Assembly (NCBI GenBank): GCA_947487205.1
Contig: CANKVU010000001.1
Span: 62,001 to 126,000, forward strand
Direction: 5' to 3'
DNA: 64,000 bases
From: an uncultured Paracoccaceae bacterium
Lineage (GTDB): Bacteria > Pseudomonadota > Alphaproteobacteria > Rhodobacterales > Rhodobacteraceae
Made by a program: the position numbers and the translations under genes. This document shows, one piece after another, positions 45,315 to 53,699 of the stretch (position 1 is the stretch's first letter; each line of letters starts with the position of its first letter). The notes beneath the pieces were generated by a model, which saw nothing but the letters and a program-made list of their open reading frames with translations, was not told the origin of the DNA and did not search any database.

Positions 45315-45962
45315 CTAGTCGGGTCCGGGGGGCGCGTCCTGCGGGCCGGCCTCCCGCTGCGCGATCTCGGTCGGGCGCGGCTTCGGCCGGCGGCTCTCCT
45401 CCATGCGGCAATACTCCTGCTGCATCAGCCAGTCGCGCATGTCCCGCCGCTTCGTGGGCACGCGCAGCGGCGCCCAATCGGCGGCCACGCCCTCGGCGCC
45501 GTCGCCCATGATGGCGCGGTCGCGCGGCACCGTCTCGGCCATGATCCGGATCGCGCAGGACAGGTTCGACGCCCCGTCGAGAAGCGCGTTGCCGGTCGTC
45601 GCCCGGCAGCCGTATTGCCGCGCCGTGGCCGGCAGGATCTGCAGAAGGCCGTACCATTGCCCGCCGCCGCCCACCGCCTCGGGGCGCCAGGTGCTCTCGA
45701 ACTTCGCCAGCGCCGACAGGAAGCCCACCCAGAAGGCGCGCCGGTCCGCGTCCGGGGCCGCGCCATAGGCGGGGCACCAGACCCCGATATCCTCCGGCGT
45801 CATGTTCACGAGGTCGGAGCCATGCGCCTTCAGCGCCGCGATCGCCGCCCGGCTCCAGGCGTCGCTCTCGTCGCGGTGATCCCAGCGGGCGGGGGGCACG
45901 TCCTCCTGCGCGGCGGCCGGGGCCCCGAGGGCCAGCAGGACGGAGAGGAGAAGCGCGCGCAT
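45315..45962 (-). CDS. Lytic-transglycosylase-like exported protein (copy 1)
   Basis: A 215-residue protein with a signal peptide (MRALLLSVLLALGAPAAAQ). The mature part has the lysozyme-like motif [35 protein letters not shown], read here as the catalytic Glu in FEST, then GLLQILP; only one Glu fits. Conserved cysteines are in WCPAY, YGC, LSC and YCR. It would cleave murein in the periplasm. I chose the ATG at 45962; a TTG two codons earlier adds nothing. It is a paralogue of the next gene upstream (46010-46585). Confidence 0.82.
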   Translation of the reverse strand: MRALLLSVLLALGAPAAAQEDVPPARWDHRDESDAWSRAAIAALKAHGSDLVNMTPEDIGVWCPAYGAAPDADRRAFWVGFLSALAKFESTWRPEAVGGGGQWYGLLQILPATARQYGCRATTGNALLDGASNLSCAIRIMAETVPRDRAIMGDGAEGVAADWAPLRVPTKRRDMRDWLMQQEYCRMEESRRPKPRPTEIAQREAGPQDAPPGPD

Positions 45963-46009
45963 GGGCAAACGTTAACGCCCGCGCGCGCGCCGCACAAGTT
46001 CGGCGCGCC

Positions 46010-46585
46010 CTAGCCCGCGACGGCGCAATAGGGTTGCGCGCGGGTCCAGGCGGACATCTCGGCGCGCTTCGCCGACGAATGGAACGGGCCCCAGTCGCGC
46101 ATCCCCCGGTTCACGCTGCCCCGCTTGGAGACCTGCGCGGCCGCGATCCGCACCCCGCAGCTGAGATTGGCCACCGGGTCCTTCAGCGCCGCGCCGCTGG
46201 TGGCCTCGCAGCCATAGGCCCGCGCGGTCGAGGGCAGGATCTGCACCAGCCCGTACCAGAGGCCGCCGCCGCCCACCGCCTCGGGGCGCCAGGTGCTCTC
46301 GTGCTTGGCCAGCGCCGAGAACAGCCCCGCCCAGAACGCCGCCCGGTTCTCGGCGCTCTGCCCGGCATAGCCGGGGCACCATTCGGCCACGTCGGCGGGG
46401 ATCATGGCGGGCAGGATGCGCCCATGGGTCTCCAGCGCGTCGAGCGTGCCTTCGGTCCAGATCTCCGCGTCGGGGCGGAAATCCCAGCGCATGACCGGGA
46501 CATCCGGCTCCTCGGGCGGCGGCGTCGTGGCGGCGCAGGCCGACAGGCCGAGCAGGGCGGTGATCATTAGGATCCGGCGCATCAT
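46010..46585 (-). CDS. Lytic-transglycosylase-like lipoprotein (copy 2)
   Basis: A 191-residue lipoprotein: signal [17 protein letters not shown] with lipobox LSAC at residues 14-17. The catalytic block [15 protein letters not shown], then [18 protein letters not shown], parallels copy 1 residue for residue, including the cysteines in WCPGY, YGC, LSC and YC. The two genes lie head to tail 47 bp apart and clearly arose by duplication; copy 2 is lipid-anchored and copy 1 soluble. Murein cleavage in the periplasm is inferred from the motif. Confidence 0.84.
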   Translation of the reverse strand: MMRRILMITALLGLSACAATTPPPEEPDVPVMRWDFRPDAEIWTEGTLDALETHGRILPAMIPADVAEWCPGYAGQSAENRAAFWAGLFSALAKHESTWRPEAVGGGGLWYGLVQILPSTARAYGCEATSGAALKDPVANLSCGVRIAAAQVSKRGSVNRGMRDWGPFHSSAKRAEMSAWTRAQPYCAVAG

Positions 46586-46755
46586 GTCTCATCCGATCTG
46601 GCACCGGCCCTCGCGGCGGCCGGCGGGGCGGTGCATATCCCGTCCGCGCCCCCTTCCGTAAGACCGCCGACGCCCCATCGGCGGCGTTGCGCTCATCAAG
46701 GCGCGGCGGTAACAGGCGCCCTGAACCCGCGCCGACCCTTTGTCCGGAGGTCCCG

Positions 46756-48270
46756 ATGCTCGACCTGACCTATGACGCCCCCGCCCCCAAGGTGATCCAG
46801 GGCGCCCGCGACGATTGGGAACTGGTGATCGGCCTCGAGGTCCACGCCCAGATCGCCTCGAACGCGAAGCTCTTCTCGGGCGCCTCGACGGCCTTCGGGG
46901 CCGAGCCCAATTCCAACGTCTCCTTCATCGACGCGGGCATGCCCGGCATGCTGCCGGTCATCAACGAGGGCTGCATCGCGCTCGCGGTGAAGACGGGGCT
47001 GGGCCTGAAGGCGGCGATCAACCTGCGCTCCGCCTTCGACCGCAAGAATTACTTCTATCCCGACCTGCCGCAGGGCTACCAGATCAGCCAGCTCTACCAC
47101 CCCCTCGTGGGCGAGGGAGAGGTGATCGTGGACATGGCGCCGGGGATCGCCCGCCGCGTGCGGATCGAGCGCATCCATGTGGAGCAGGACGCCGGCAAGT
47201 CGATCCACGACATGGACCCGGCCATGTCCTTCGTGGACCTCAACCGCACCGGCGTCGCGCTGATGGAGATCGTGTCGCGCCCCGACATCCGCGGCCCCGA
47301 GGAGGCGGCCGCCTACGTCCTCAAGCTGCGCCAGATCATGCGCTACCTCGGCACCTGCAACGGCGACATGCAGAACGGCAACCTGCGCGCCGACGTGAAC
47401 GTCTCCGTCTGCCGCCCCGGCGCCTACGAGAGGTACCAGGAGAGCGGCGACTTCTCCCACCTGGGGACCCGGTGCGAGATCAAGAACATGAACTCCACCC
47501 GCTTCATCCAGGCCGCCATCGAGGTCGAGGCGCGCCGCCAGATCGCGCTGATCGAGGACGGCAAGCCGGTGGTGCAGGAAACCCGCCTCTTCGACCCCGA
47601 CAAGGGCGAGACGCGCTCCATGCGCTCCAAGGAAGAGGCGCACGATTACCGCTACTTCCCCGATCCCGACCTCCTCCCGCTCGAGATCGAGCAGGCCTGG
47701 GTGGACGAGATCGCGGCCTCCCTGCCCGAGCTTCCCGACGCCAAGAAGGCCCGCTTCGTCACCGAATTCGGCCTAACCGAATACGATGCCGGCGTGCTCA
47801 CCGCCGAGGTCGAGAACGCCGCCTATTTCGAAGAGGTCGTGGCCTCGGGCGCCGACGGCAAGCTCGCCGCCAACTGGGTCATCAACGAACTCTTCGGCCG
47901 GCTGAAGAAGGACGACCGCGCCATCGGCGACAGCCCCGTCTCGGCCGCGCAGCTGGGCAGCATCACCGCGCTCATCAAGGCGGGCGACATCTCGGGCAAG
48001 ATCGCCAAGGACCTGTTCGAGATCGTCTATACCGAGGGCGGCGACCCCGGGGCGATCGTCGAATCCCGCGGCATGCGCCAAGTGACGGACACCGGCGCGA
48101 TCGAGGCCGAGGTCGACAAGGTCATTGCTGCCAACCCCGCCCAGGTCGAGAAGGCGCAATCGAACCCCAAGCTCGCCGGCTGGTTCGTGGGCCAGGTGAT
48201 GAAGGCGACCGGCGGCAAGGCGAACCCTGCCGCCGTGAACCAGCTGGTCAACGCCAAGCTGGGTCTCTGA
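46756..48270 (+). CDS. gatB: Asp-tRNA(Asn)/Glu-tRNA(Gln) amidotransferase subunit B
   Basis: A 504-residue GatB. The N-terminal cradle carries [52 protein letters not shown] and [17 protein letters not shown]; the C-terminal 150 residues form the helical/YqeY tRNA-binding part, ending [11 protein letters not shown]. With GatCA it turns mischarged Glu-tRNA(Gln) or Asp-tRNA(Asn) into the correct form. GatA and GatC are not adjacent. GGAGG lies 7 bases before the ATG at 46756. It is convergent with the first mini-lipoprotein gene. Confidence 0.96.
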   Translation: MLDLTYDAPAPKVIQGARDDWELVIGLEVHAQIASNAKLFSGASTAFGAEPNSNVSFIDAGMPGMLPVINEGCIALAVKTGLGLKAAINLRSAFDRKNYFYPDLPQGYQISQLYHPLVGEGEVIVDMAPGIARRVRIERIHVEQDAGKSIHDMDPAMSFVDLNRTGVALMEIVSRPDIRGPEEAAAYVLKLRQIMRYLGTCNGDMQNGNLRADVNVSVCRPGAYERYQESGDFSHLGTRCEIKNMNSTRFIQAAIEVEARRQIALIEDGKPVVQETRLFDPDKGETRSMRSKEEAHDYRYFPDPDLLPLEIEQAWVDEIAASLPELPDAKKARFVTEFGLTEYDAGVLTAEVENAAYFEEVVASGADGKLAANWVINELFGRLKKDDRAIGDSPVSAAQLGSITALIKAGDISGKIAKDLFEIVYTEGGDPGAIVESRGMRQVTDTGAIEAEVDKVIAANPAQVEKAQSNPKLAGWFVGQVMKATGGKANPAAVNQLVNAKLGL

Positions 48271-48273
48271 ACC

Positions 48274-48468
48274 TCAGTAGCCGGTCGTCGGCTCGGCGAT
48301 CTCGTCGGCCTCGGGCTGGCTTTCCACCCCGCTGCCCTCCTGGGCGTCTCCGGAGGTCTCTCCCGGCGCGGCCGCGGTGGCCGACGTCTCGTCGGTCATG
48401 GTTCCGTTGGACATGCATCCGGCCACGAGGAATGTCGCGGCGAGGGCCAGGTAAGCGATGCGGGTCAT
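48274..48468 (-). CDS. Mini-lipoprotein 1
   Basis: A 64-residue putative lipoprotein. The signal MTRIAYLALAATFLVAGC ends in lipobox VAGC. The mature tail is acidic and rich in Thr, Ser, Glu and Gly, ending EIAEPTTGY. No domain is recognised. A clear SD (GGAGG) lies 5 bases before the ATG, which fixes the start. It is the nearest to gatB of three similar consecutive genes on the minus strand. Confidence 0.72.
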   Translation of the reverse strand: MTRIAYLALAATFLVAGCMSNGTMTDETSATAAAPGETSGDAQEGSGVESQPEADEIAEPTTGY

Positions 48469-48553
48469 GTAAGCCTCCGATGGTTGGCCCATTCGATGCT
48501 AAACCGCATCCCGGGCTTCGCCACGTCGTCCGCGAAAAACTGCCGCAACCAGA

Positions 48554-48581
48554 ACGGGCGCGCGGTTTCCCGCGCGCCCGT
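48554..48581. other. 12-bp perfect hairpin between mini-lipoprotein genes
   Basis: ACGGGCGCGCGG (48554-48565) and CCGCGCGCCCGT (48570-48581) are perfectly complementary around the loop TTTC. It lies 40 bp after the stop of mini-lipoprotein 2 (minus strand). A TTTTT on the minus strand occurs only about 15 bases beyond the stem, so it is a terminator-like structure without an immediate T-run. Confidence 0.55.
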
Positions 48582-48620
48582 CAATTCCGCCGGCTTCGCG
48601 CCCGCGCGCCGTGGCGCGGC

Positions 48621-48830
48621 TCAGAGGTCGGGGCCGTCCTCGATCCCGTCGGTCGGAGAGGACACGGCATCGCCCATGGTCTCGCCTTCGTCGGCGTCGT
48701 AGACGTCGTTGGCGATGCCCGTCTCGCTCGTCACGCCCGCATCGGTGGTGGTGCCGGCGGTGTTCGACATGCAGGCCGACAGGCCCAGAGCGGCGGCGAG
48801 CAGGGTGGCCAGGGTGGTGGTCCGGGTCAT
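48621..48830 (-). CDS. Mini-lipoprotein 2
   Basis: A 69-residue putative lipoprotein with signal MTRTTTLATLLAAALGLSAC and lipobox LSAC. The mature part is very acidic (DVYDADEGETMGDAVSSPTDG) and has no recognisable domain. The SD GAGAGGA lies upstream of the ATG. Shares signal style, size and the PTDG word with its neighbours, so the three may be paralogues. Confidence 0.72.
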   Translation of the reverse strand: MTRTTTLATLLAAALGLSACMSNTAGTTTDAGVTSETGIANDVYDADEGETMGDAVSSPTDGIEDGPDL

Positions 48831-48868
48831 GAATGGATGTCCTCTCTTCGATATGGGACCGGCGGCAT

Positions 48869-49024
48869 TCAGTGCGCGCCGATTTCGTTCGCGAACCCGT
48901 CCGTGGGTTCGTTCAGATCGTCCGCCAGAGTCGCCTGGGGGCTCGGATCCGTGATCCGGTTTCCCGGCACGCAGGCTGAAAGCCCCGCCGCCAGGATCGC
49001 GATCAAGACGATGCTGCGCCCCAT
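48869..49024 (-). CDS. Mini-lipoprotein 3
   Basis: A 51-residue putative lipoprotein with signal MGRSIVLIAILAAGLSAC and lipobox LSAC; the mature part is only about 34 residues (NEPTDGFANEIGAH at its end). The word PTDG is shared with mini-lipoprotein 2. GGAGGAACCC lies just before the ATG at 49024. First of the three in transcription order, and divergent from the DUF4177 gene. No function can be assigned. Confidence 0.68.
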   Translation of the reverse strand: MGRSIVLIAILAAGLSACVPGNRITDPSPQATLADDLNEPTDGFANEIGAH

Positions 49025-49172
49025 GGGTTCCTCCGTTCGAACGTCGCGGCCCAACTGTGCGCCGCGCCGCAGGTTCCCGCCCGCCGCGCGTTTTTCCCCG
49101 GCCGTGTCGCTTGCCGCGCAGGGCGGCGATGGCGTATCCCGTCGGTCGTCCAGCGATCCCGGAAGGCTTGCG

Positions 49173-49538
49173 ATGTCCAGCTACGAATACCGCGTCGTCC
49201 CGGCGCCGAAACAGCCCGCCAAGGTGCCGGGCGTCCGCGACCCCGAGGCCCGCTACGGCCACGCCCTGGAGGCGGCGATCAACGCCGAGGCGCGGCAGGG
49301 CTGGGAATTCCGGCGGGTCGAGACCCTCACCGCCGAGGTGAAGCGCGGCTGGCTCTCCCGCGCGCGGGCCGAACCGGTGGCGGTCATGATCTTCCGCCGG
49401 GGCGTCGATGCCGGGGCCGCCTATCCGCCCGCCACCATGATCGAGGATCCCGCCCCGTCCCGCCCCGCCGCGACACCGCGCCGCGGGCCCGAACCGGTGC
49501 TGCGCCCGCACGACCCCCGGGGCGACGCCCCGCGTTGA
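49173..49538 (+). CDS. DUF4177 domain protein
   Basis: A 121-residue protein. The first 75 residues (MSSYEYRVVPAPKQPAK onward, with AINAEARQGWEFRRVETL and VAVMIFRR) match the DUF4177 pattern, a small fold of unknown function in which GWEF is the hallmark. The last 45 residues are Pro/Arg-rich and probably disordered. GGAAGG lies before the ATG at 49173. It is convergent with bolA, 10 bp apart. Confidence 0.8.
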   Translation: MSSYEYRVVPAPKQPAKVPGVRDPEARYGHALEAAINAEARQGWEFRRVETLTAEVKRGWLSRARAEPVAVMIFRRGVDAGAAYPPATMIEDPAPSRPAATPRRGPEPVLRPHDPRGDAPR

Positions 49539-49548
49539 GGCGCCCCCG

Positions 49549-49806
49549 TCAGCCGTCCGCGTCGATGGCCAGCGCGTGAATGCGCCCCACCAGGTCGCGG
49601 CCCAATGCCGCATGGATGGCCCGGTGGCGGGCGATCCGGCTCAGCGGGGCCAGTTCCGCGGCGCGAATACGGACGGCGAAGTGGCTCTGGCCCTCCGCCG
49701 GGGCGCCCGCATGGCCCGCATGGAGCGCGGATTCGTCCTCGACCTGCAATTCGCGTGGGGCGAAACGCTGATCGAGCCGTGATTTGATCTCGTCGGCGAC
49801 GCGCAT
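49549..49806 (-). CDS. BolA family protein
   Basis: An 85-residue BolA-like protein. VADEIKSRLDQRFAPRELQVEDES opens the family fold, HFAVRIRAAELAPLSRIARHRAIHAALG is the conserved block with the invariant His region, and HALAIDADG ends it. BolA proteins pair with monothiol glutaredoxins in Fe-S handling or act as regulators. It is divergent from the J-domain gene across 74 bp that must hold both promoters. This bolA/J-domain/cobS/cobT neighbourhood is typical of Rhodobacterales. Confidence 0.9.
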   Translation of the reverse strand: MRVADEIKSRLDQRFAPRELQVEDESALHAGHAGAPAEGQSHFAVRIRAAELAPLSRIARHRAIHAALGRDLVGRIHALAIDADG

Positions 49807-49880
49807 TAGACACTCTCCCTCTTCACCTCTCGGGCGCGATCTCTAAACTCCCGCCGCAGACTCGGAAAGGAGCCTCCCCC

Positions 49881-50510
49881 ATGTCGAAGAGCGATCCCTT
49901 CGGTTTCGATATGCGCGTGTCCTCGGCCAAGAGGAAGAATCCCCGCGGCAAGCGGGGCATGTCCGGCGCGTTCGAAACCTCCACCCGGGTCTGCGAACAT
50001 CCCGGCTGCGAGGAGAAGGGCCTCTACCGCGCGCCGCGCTCGCCCGACCATCTCGAGGAATACCTGTGGTTCTGCAAGGACCATGTGCGCGAGTACAATT
50101 TGAAGTGGAACTTCTTCAACGGCACGACCGAGGAGGAGTTCGAGGACCAGATCGCCCAGGACAAGGTCTGGGGCCGTGGCACCAAGCCCTGGCGGACCGA
50201 GGAGCAGCGCGCCTGGGCGCGTCTCGGCGTCACCGACCCGCACGAGGTGCTGGGATCGAACGCCACCCGCAACCCGGGCAAGTCGGAAACCGGCTCCACC
50301 CGCCGCCTGCCCCCGACCGAGCGCCGCGCGGTCGAGATCCTCGACGCCAAGGACCACTGGACCAAGGCCGAGATCCGCAAGGCCTACAAGTCGCTGATCA
50401 AGGTGCTGCACCCCGACATGAACGGCGGCGATCGCGGCCACGAGGAGCAGCTGGCCGAGGTGGTCTGGGCCTGGGACCAGATCAAGGACAGCCGCAACTT
50501 CACCGGCTGA
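49881..50510 (+). CDS. J-domain protein with N-terminal Cys/His motif
   Basis: A 209-residue protein whose J domain is at the C-terminus (about 140-205): AVEILDAKDHWTKAEIRKAYKSLIKVLHPDMNGGD, with the HPD that stimulates DnaK. The first 75 residues carry CEHPGCEEKGLYRAP, then WFCKDHVREYN, a Cys-x4-Cys and Cys-x2-His set that could bind one zinc. The middle is polar. It should recruit DnaK to an unknown client. AAAGGAG lies 8 bases before the ATG. Members occur next to bolA and cobS in Rhodobacterales. Confidence 0.88.
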   Translation: MSKSDPFGFDMRVSSAKRKNPRGKRGMSGAFETSTRVCEHPGCEEKGLYRAPRSPDHLEEYLWFCKDHVREYNLKWNFFNGTTEEEFEDQIAQDKVWGRGTKPWRTEEQRAWARLGVTDPHEVLGSNATRNPGKSETGSTRRLPPTERRAVEILDAKDHWTKAEIRKAYKSLIKVLHPDMNGGDRGHEEQLAEVVWAWDQIKDSRNFTG

Positions 50511-50573
50511 GGGGCGACGGGGGCCGCGGCCGCTCCGCCGCCGCCCCCGTTCCGCGCCACCCGCGGCGTCACA

Positions 50574-50639
50574 CGGGCCTCAGCCCGTCATGTGTCGCGC
50601 GGGTATCAGCCCGACATGCCTCGCGCGGGCCTCAGCCCA
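50574..50639. repeat. 26-bp tandem repeat, about 2.5 copies
   Basis: CGGGCCTCAGCCCG (50574-50587), CGGGTATCAGCCCG (50600-50613) and CGGGCCTCAGCCCA (50626-50639) recur at an exact 26-bp period, joined by TCATGTGTCGCG and ACATGCCTCGCG. Each unit can form a small CGGG/CCCG hairpin. The third unit contains the msrB stop codon (50632-50634), so the array seems to have grown out of the gene's 3' end. Confidence 0.85.
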
Positions 50640-51120
50640 CGACCGGCGCGCCGCCGCCGGCCGGGCGGAACACCATCGCCACCCCGTTCATGCAATAGCG
50701 CTTGCCCGTGGGCTCGGGCCCGTCATCGAAGACATGGCCCATATGGCTGCCGCAGCGGTCGCAATGGACCTCGGTGCGGACGCCCCAGAACCCGGGATCG
50801 GGCTTCGTGGCCACGGCATCGTCAAGCGGCGCCCAGAAGGACGGCCATCCGGTGCCCGATTCGTACTTCGTCCGGGACGGATAGAGCGCCTGGTCGCAGC
50901 CCCGGCAATGGAACGTGCCCTCGGCCTTCACCGCGTTGAGCGGCGAGGTGAAGGCCCGCTCGGTGCCCTCCTCGCGCATCACGTAGAAGGCCTGGTCGCC
51001 CAGCATCTCGCGCCATTCGGCCTCGCTGCGGGTGACCTCGAACGCGCCCTCGGCGGCGCGGGCGGACGGGGCGGCGAGCGTCGCGGCGGCCACGCCCGTC
51101 AGAAACAAGCGGCGGTTCAT
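50632..51120 (-). CDS. msrB: Peptide-methionine (R)-S-oxide reductase, Tat-exported
   Basis: A 162-residue MsrB. The N-terminus MNRRLFLTGVAAATLAAPSARA is a twin-arginine signal (RRLFLTG), so the enzyme should be exported folded to the periplasm. The catalytic domain has zinc cysteines in FHCRGCDQ and HCDRCGSHMG, YESGTGWPSFW, HVFDDGPEPTGKRYC and the active-site Cys in RYCMNGVAM. It reduces methionine R-sulfoxide in envelope proteins. The ATG at 51120 is preceded by GAGAGGA. It lies 94 bp after the anti-sigma gene on the same strand. Confidence 0.93.
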   Translation of the reverse strand: MNRRLFLTGVAAATLAAPSARAAEGAFEVTRSEAEWREMLGDQAFYVMREEGTERAFTSPLNAVKAEGTFHCRGCDQALYPSRTKYESGTGWPSFWAPLDDAVATKPDPGFWGVRTEVHCDRCGSHMGHVFDDGPEPTGKRYCMNGVAMVFRPAGGGAPVVG

Positions 51121-51214
51121 GAATCCTCTCCCGGATCGGAACGTGTCGATCAAATCCTTAACGCATTCCGGCCCGGTTTCGGGGGTTCTGTCGTATTTGT
51201 GAACGCGCGGCCGC

Positions 51215-51937
51215 TCAGGATTCCTCGACCTCGCCCACGGCCAGCACCGCGCCCGTCGGACCGCCCGTGGGCGAGCCGCCCGGCGGCTCCTCCGAGATCT
51301 CCAGCAGGCCCCCCGGCACCTCCGCGCCGAGGTCCTGGGGCAGCTGCAGGCGGATCTGCGTCGCCTCGGGCAGCAGGCCCAGCGACACCGGCGCGTCGGC
51401 CCCCTCGGGCAGGAGCCACAGCTGCAGCGCGCGGCCCGGCGGGGCCGAGAGCTGCCCGCGGTCGAGCGCCAGCACGCCGTCGCGGGGATCGAATCGCGCC
51501 GTCACCCGCGTCTCCGAGGTCTCGCTCGTCAGCTCCGCCTCGTAGAGCGGGCCCGAATAGGGCGGCGCGACCACCGGCAGCGCCACCGACAGGATCACCA
51601 GCGCCGAGGCGGCCGCCGCGATGCCGCCGGCGAGCCACCCCAGGACGGCCGCGCCGCGCCGCCGGGCGCGCGGGCCCCGGCCGCGCCGCGCCTCCTGCCG
51701 GGCGAACCGGCCCAGCGCCTTTCGCAGCCGCGGCGGCGGCGCCACCGGCTCCACCTCGTCGGCCAGGCGCGCGAAATCCTCCGTCCATTCGGCCACCAGC
51801 CGACGGAACCGGCCGTCCACCTCGGCACGCCGGCGGGCCGCCTCGCGCTCGTCGGGCGGCAGCAGGTTCAGGGCGTATTCGGCCGCCGTCACGATGGCCT
51901 CCTCGTCCCTGCCCGGTCCGTCGCTGACCTCGCTCAT
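51215..51937 (-). CDS. Anti-sigma factor (RskA-like)
   Basis: A 240-residue membrane protein. The cytoplasmic N-terminal region (about 1-95) begins EEAIVTAAEYALNLLPPDEREAARRR, the sigma-binding pattern of RskA/anti-sigma-K proteins. One membrane helix spans about residues 100-122 (GWLAGGIAAAASALVILSVAL). The periplasmic part (ALQLWLLPEGADAPVSLGLLPE) is the RskA C-terminal domain. No zinc (HCC) motif is seen. Its ATG overlaps the sigma-factor stop by 4 bp, so both are made together. It should hold the ECF sigma inactive until an envelope signal. Confidence 0.87.
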   Translation of the reverse strand: MSEVSDGPGRDEEAIVTAAEYALNLLPPDEREAARRRAEVDGRFRRLVAEWTEDFARLADEVEPVAPPPRLRKALGRFARQEARRGRGPRARRRGAAVLGWLAGGIAAAASALVILSVALPVVAPPYSGPLYEAELTSETSETRVTARFDPRDGVLALDRGQLSAPPGRALQLWLLPEGADAPVSLGLLPEATQIRLQLPQDLGAEVPGGLLEISEEPPGGSPTGGPTGAVLAVGEVEES

Positions 51938-52482
51938 CCCTCCAGGCACTCTCTCAGCTTGACGAGGCTGCGGCGCAGCCAGGTTCGCATGGTGTTCAGC
52001 GGCACGCCGAACCGGCGCGCCAGGTCGCGATAGCTCTGCCCGTCCAGATAGGCGCCCCGCACCGCCTGCGCGCGGGTGTCGGGCAACTCCTCCAGGCAGC
52101 GCGCGATCTCGCGGGCCTGGGACGCCGCCACCGCCAGCGCCTCGGGGCCCGGGGCGGGATCGCTGAGCTGCGCCAGCGCCGCGTCGCCCCCGCCGGCGCC
52201 CGCGCGCCGGCCGCGCAGCCGGTCGATGGCCGAATTGCGCGCCACCGCGATCAGCCACGTCATCGGGCTCAGCCCGTTGGCGCGGTAGCGGTCGGCGTGG
52301 CGCCACACCTTCACGAACGCGTCCTGCAACGCGTCCTCGGCCTCGGCGGGATCCTTCAGCACCCGCAGGCACACCCCGTGGAGCTTCGCCCCCGTGGCGT
52401 CGTAGAGCGCCAGGAACGCGCCGCGGTCGCGGCGGGCCACCCGCTCGATCAGCCGCTCCACGTCCCCACGCGACAGACCCAC
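51934..52482 (-). CDS. ECF sigma factor (SigK-type)
   Basis: A 182-residue group IV sigma factor. Region 2 is FLALYDATGAKLHGVCLRVLKDPAEAEDALQDAFVKVWRHADRY with the 2.4 block PMTWLIAVARNSAIDRLRGR; region 4 is ELPDTRAQAVRGAYLDGQSYRDLARRFGVPLNTMRTWLRRSLVKLRECL. It directs RNA polymerase to stress promoters. The start is uncertain: I take GTG at 52482, with GGGGAGG 9 bases upstream; a GTG six codons earlier is possible. Gene order sigma, anti-sigma, msrB suggests a regulon for envelope oxidation damage. Confidence 0.9.
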   Translation of the reverse strand: MGLSRGDVERLIERVARRDRGAFLALYDATGAKLHGVCLRVLKDPAEAEDALQDAFVKVWRHADRYRANGLSPMTWLIAVARNSAIDRLRGRRAGAGGGDAALAQLSDPAPGPEALAVAASQAREIARCLEELPDTRAQAVRGAYLDGQSYRDLARRFGVPLNTMRTWLRRSLVKLRECLEG

Positions 52483-52535
52483 TTGTAACGACCTCCCCAC
52501 CCTTGCGCCCGCCGTTAAAGCAGAATGCCGGCGGG

Positions 52536-52547
52536 GGAACCAGTTCC
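52536..52547. promoter_or_regulatory. Palindrome GGAACCAGTTCC in the sigma/cobS divergent region
   Basis: GGAAC and GTTCC flank a two-base centre, giving a palindrome apart from that centre. It lies 54 bp upstream of the sigma-factor start and 80 bp upstream of cobS. GGAAC is a common ECF -35 core, so the sigma could recognise it for autoregulation, but no convincing -10 at the right distance was found. Confidence 0.35.
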
Positions 52548-52626
52548 TCCGGGGTTTCCCTTGAAGGCGCAGGCCATATGTTGCACGACGCACCCCGACA
52601 TGGACGGGCCTCGAAGGATGATGCCT

Positions 52627-53613
52627 ATGGCCGACGGCAGAAGCGATATCGACGTGACCCCGACGGAGCGGATCTCGGTCCGCGACGTGTTCGGCATCGA
52701 CACCGACATGGTCGTGCACGGCTTCGCCGAGCGCACCGACCGCGTGCCCGAGGCCGATCCGACCTACCGCTTCGACCCCGACACGACGCTCGCGATCCTC
52801 GCCGGGTTCGAGCACAACCGCCGCGTCATGATCCAGGGCTATCACGGCACCGGCAAGTCGACCCATATCGAGCAGGTCGCCGCCCGGCTGAACTGGCCCT
52901 GCGTGCGGGTGAACCTCGACAGCCACATCTCCCGCATCGACCTGATCGGCAAGGACGCGATCAAGCTCAAGGGCGGCGTGCAGGTCACCGAGTTCCAGGA
53001 GGGCATCCTGCCCTGGGCGCTTCGCAATCCCACCGCCATCGTCTTCGACGAATACGATGCCGGCCGCGCCGACGTGATGTTCGTGATCCAGCGCGTGCTC
53101 GAGGTCGACGGCAAGCTGACGCTTCTGGACCAGAACGAGGTGATCCACCCGCACCCGTTCTTCCGCATCTTCGCCACCTCGAACACGGTGGGCCTGGGCG
53201 ACACGACCGGCCTCTACCACGGCACCCAGCAGATCAACCAGGGCCAGATGGACCGCTGGAGCCTCGTCGCGACGCTGAACTATCTCGACCACGACGCCGA
53301 GGCCCGGATCGTGCTCTCCAAGATGCCCGATTACGATACCGGCGAGGGGCGGCGCACGATCAGCCAGATGGTGACGGTGGCCGACCTGACCCGCACCGCC
53401 TTCATGAACGGCGAGCTGTCCACCGTGATGAGCCCCCGGACGGTGATCGCCTGGGCGCAGAACGCCGCGATCTTCGGCCATATCGGCTATGCGTTCCGGC
53501 TGTCGTTCCTCAACAAGTGCGACGAGCTGGAACGCGAGACGGTGGCCGAGTTCTACCAGCGCTGCTTCGACGAGGAACTGCCCGAAAGCGCGGCGAGCGT
53601 GTCGCTGGGCTGA
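52627..53613 (+). CDS. cobS: Cobaltochelatase subunit CobS
   Basis: A 328-residue AAA+ ATPase. Walker A is [18 protein letters not shown] (about residues 76-93), Walker [11 protein letters not shown], sensor 1 [13 protein letters not shown] and an arginine finger near the end of the core. With CobT and CobN it inserts cobalt into hydrogenobyrinate a,c-diamide in the aerobic cobalamin pathway. The ATG at 52627 gives the family's usual N-terminus ([20 protein letters not shown]); earlier in-frame codons at 52600 and 52618 are less likely. cobT follows after 86 bp; cobN is not in the window. Confidence 0.95.
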   Translation: MADGRSDIDVTPTERISVRDVFGIDTDMVVHGFAERTDRVPEADPTYRFDPDTTLAILAGFEHNRRVMIQGYHGTGKSTHIEQVAARLNWPCVRVNLDSHISRIDLIGKDAIKLKGGVQVTEFQEGILPWALRNPTAIVFDEYDAGRADVMFVIQRVLEVDGKLTLLDQNEVIHPHPFFRIFATSNTVGLGDTTGLYHGTQQINQGQMDRWSLVATLNYLDHDAEARIVLSKMPDYDTGEGRRTISQMVTVADLTRTAFMNGELSTVMSPRTVIAWAQNAAIFGHIGYAFRLSFLNKCDELERETVAEFYQRCFDEELPESAASVSLG

Positions 53614-53699
53614 TCGCCCGGGCGCGGCGCCGCGCCCGGACCGGCCCCGCGCGCCAGATCGCGGATTGCGCCCGGCCGGGCGGCCACTAGATTGAGCCC

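Noticed and set aside
46815-49172. Long plus-strand frame extending the DUF4177 gene upstream over gatB
   Set aside because: It is out of frame with GatB and low-complexity; the DUF4177 protein begins at the ATG at 49173 with its own SD.
50574-50639. CRISPR array
   Set aside because: The joining segments are almost identical and the unit is only 26 bp in direct tandem without spacers; no cas genes are near.
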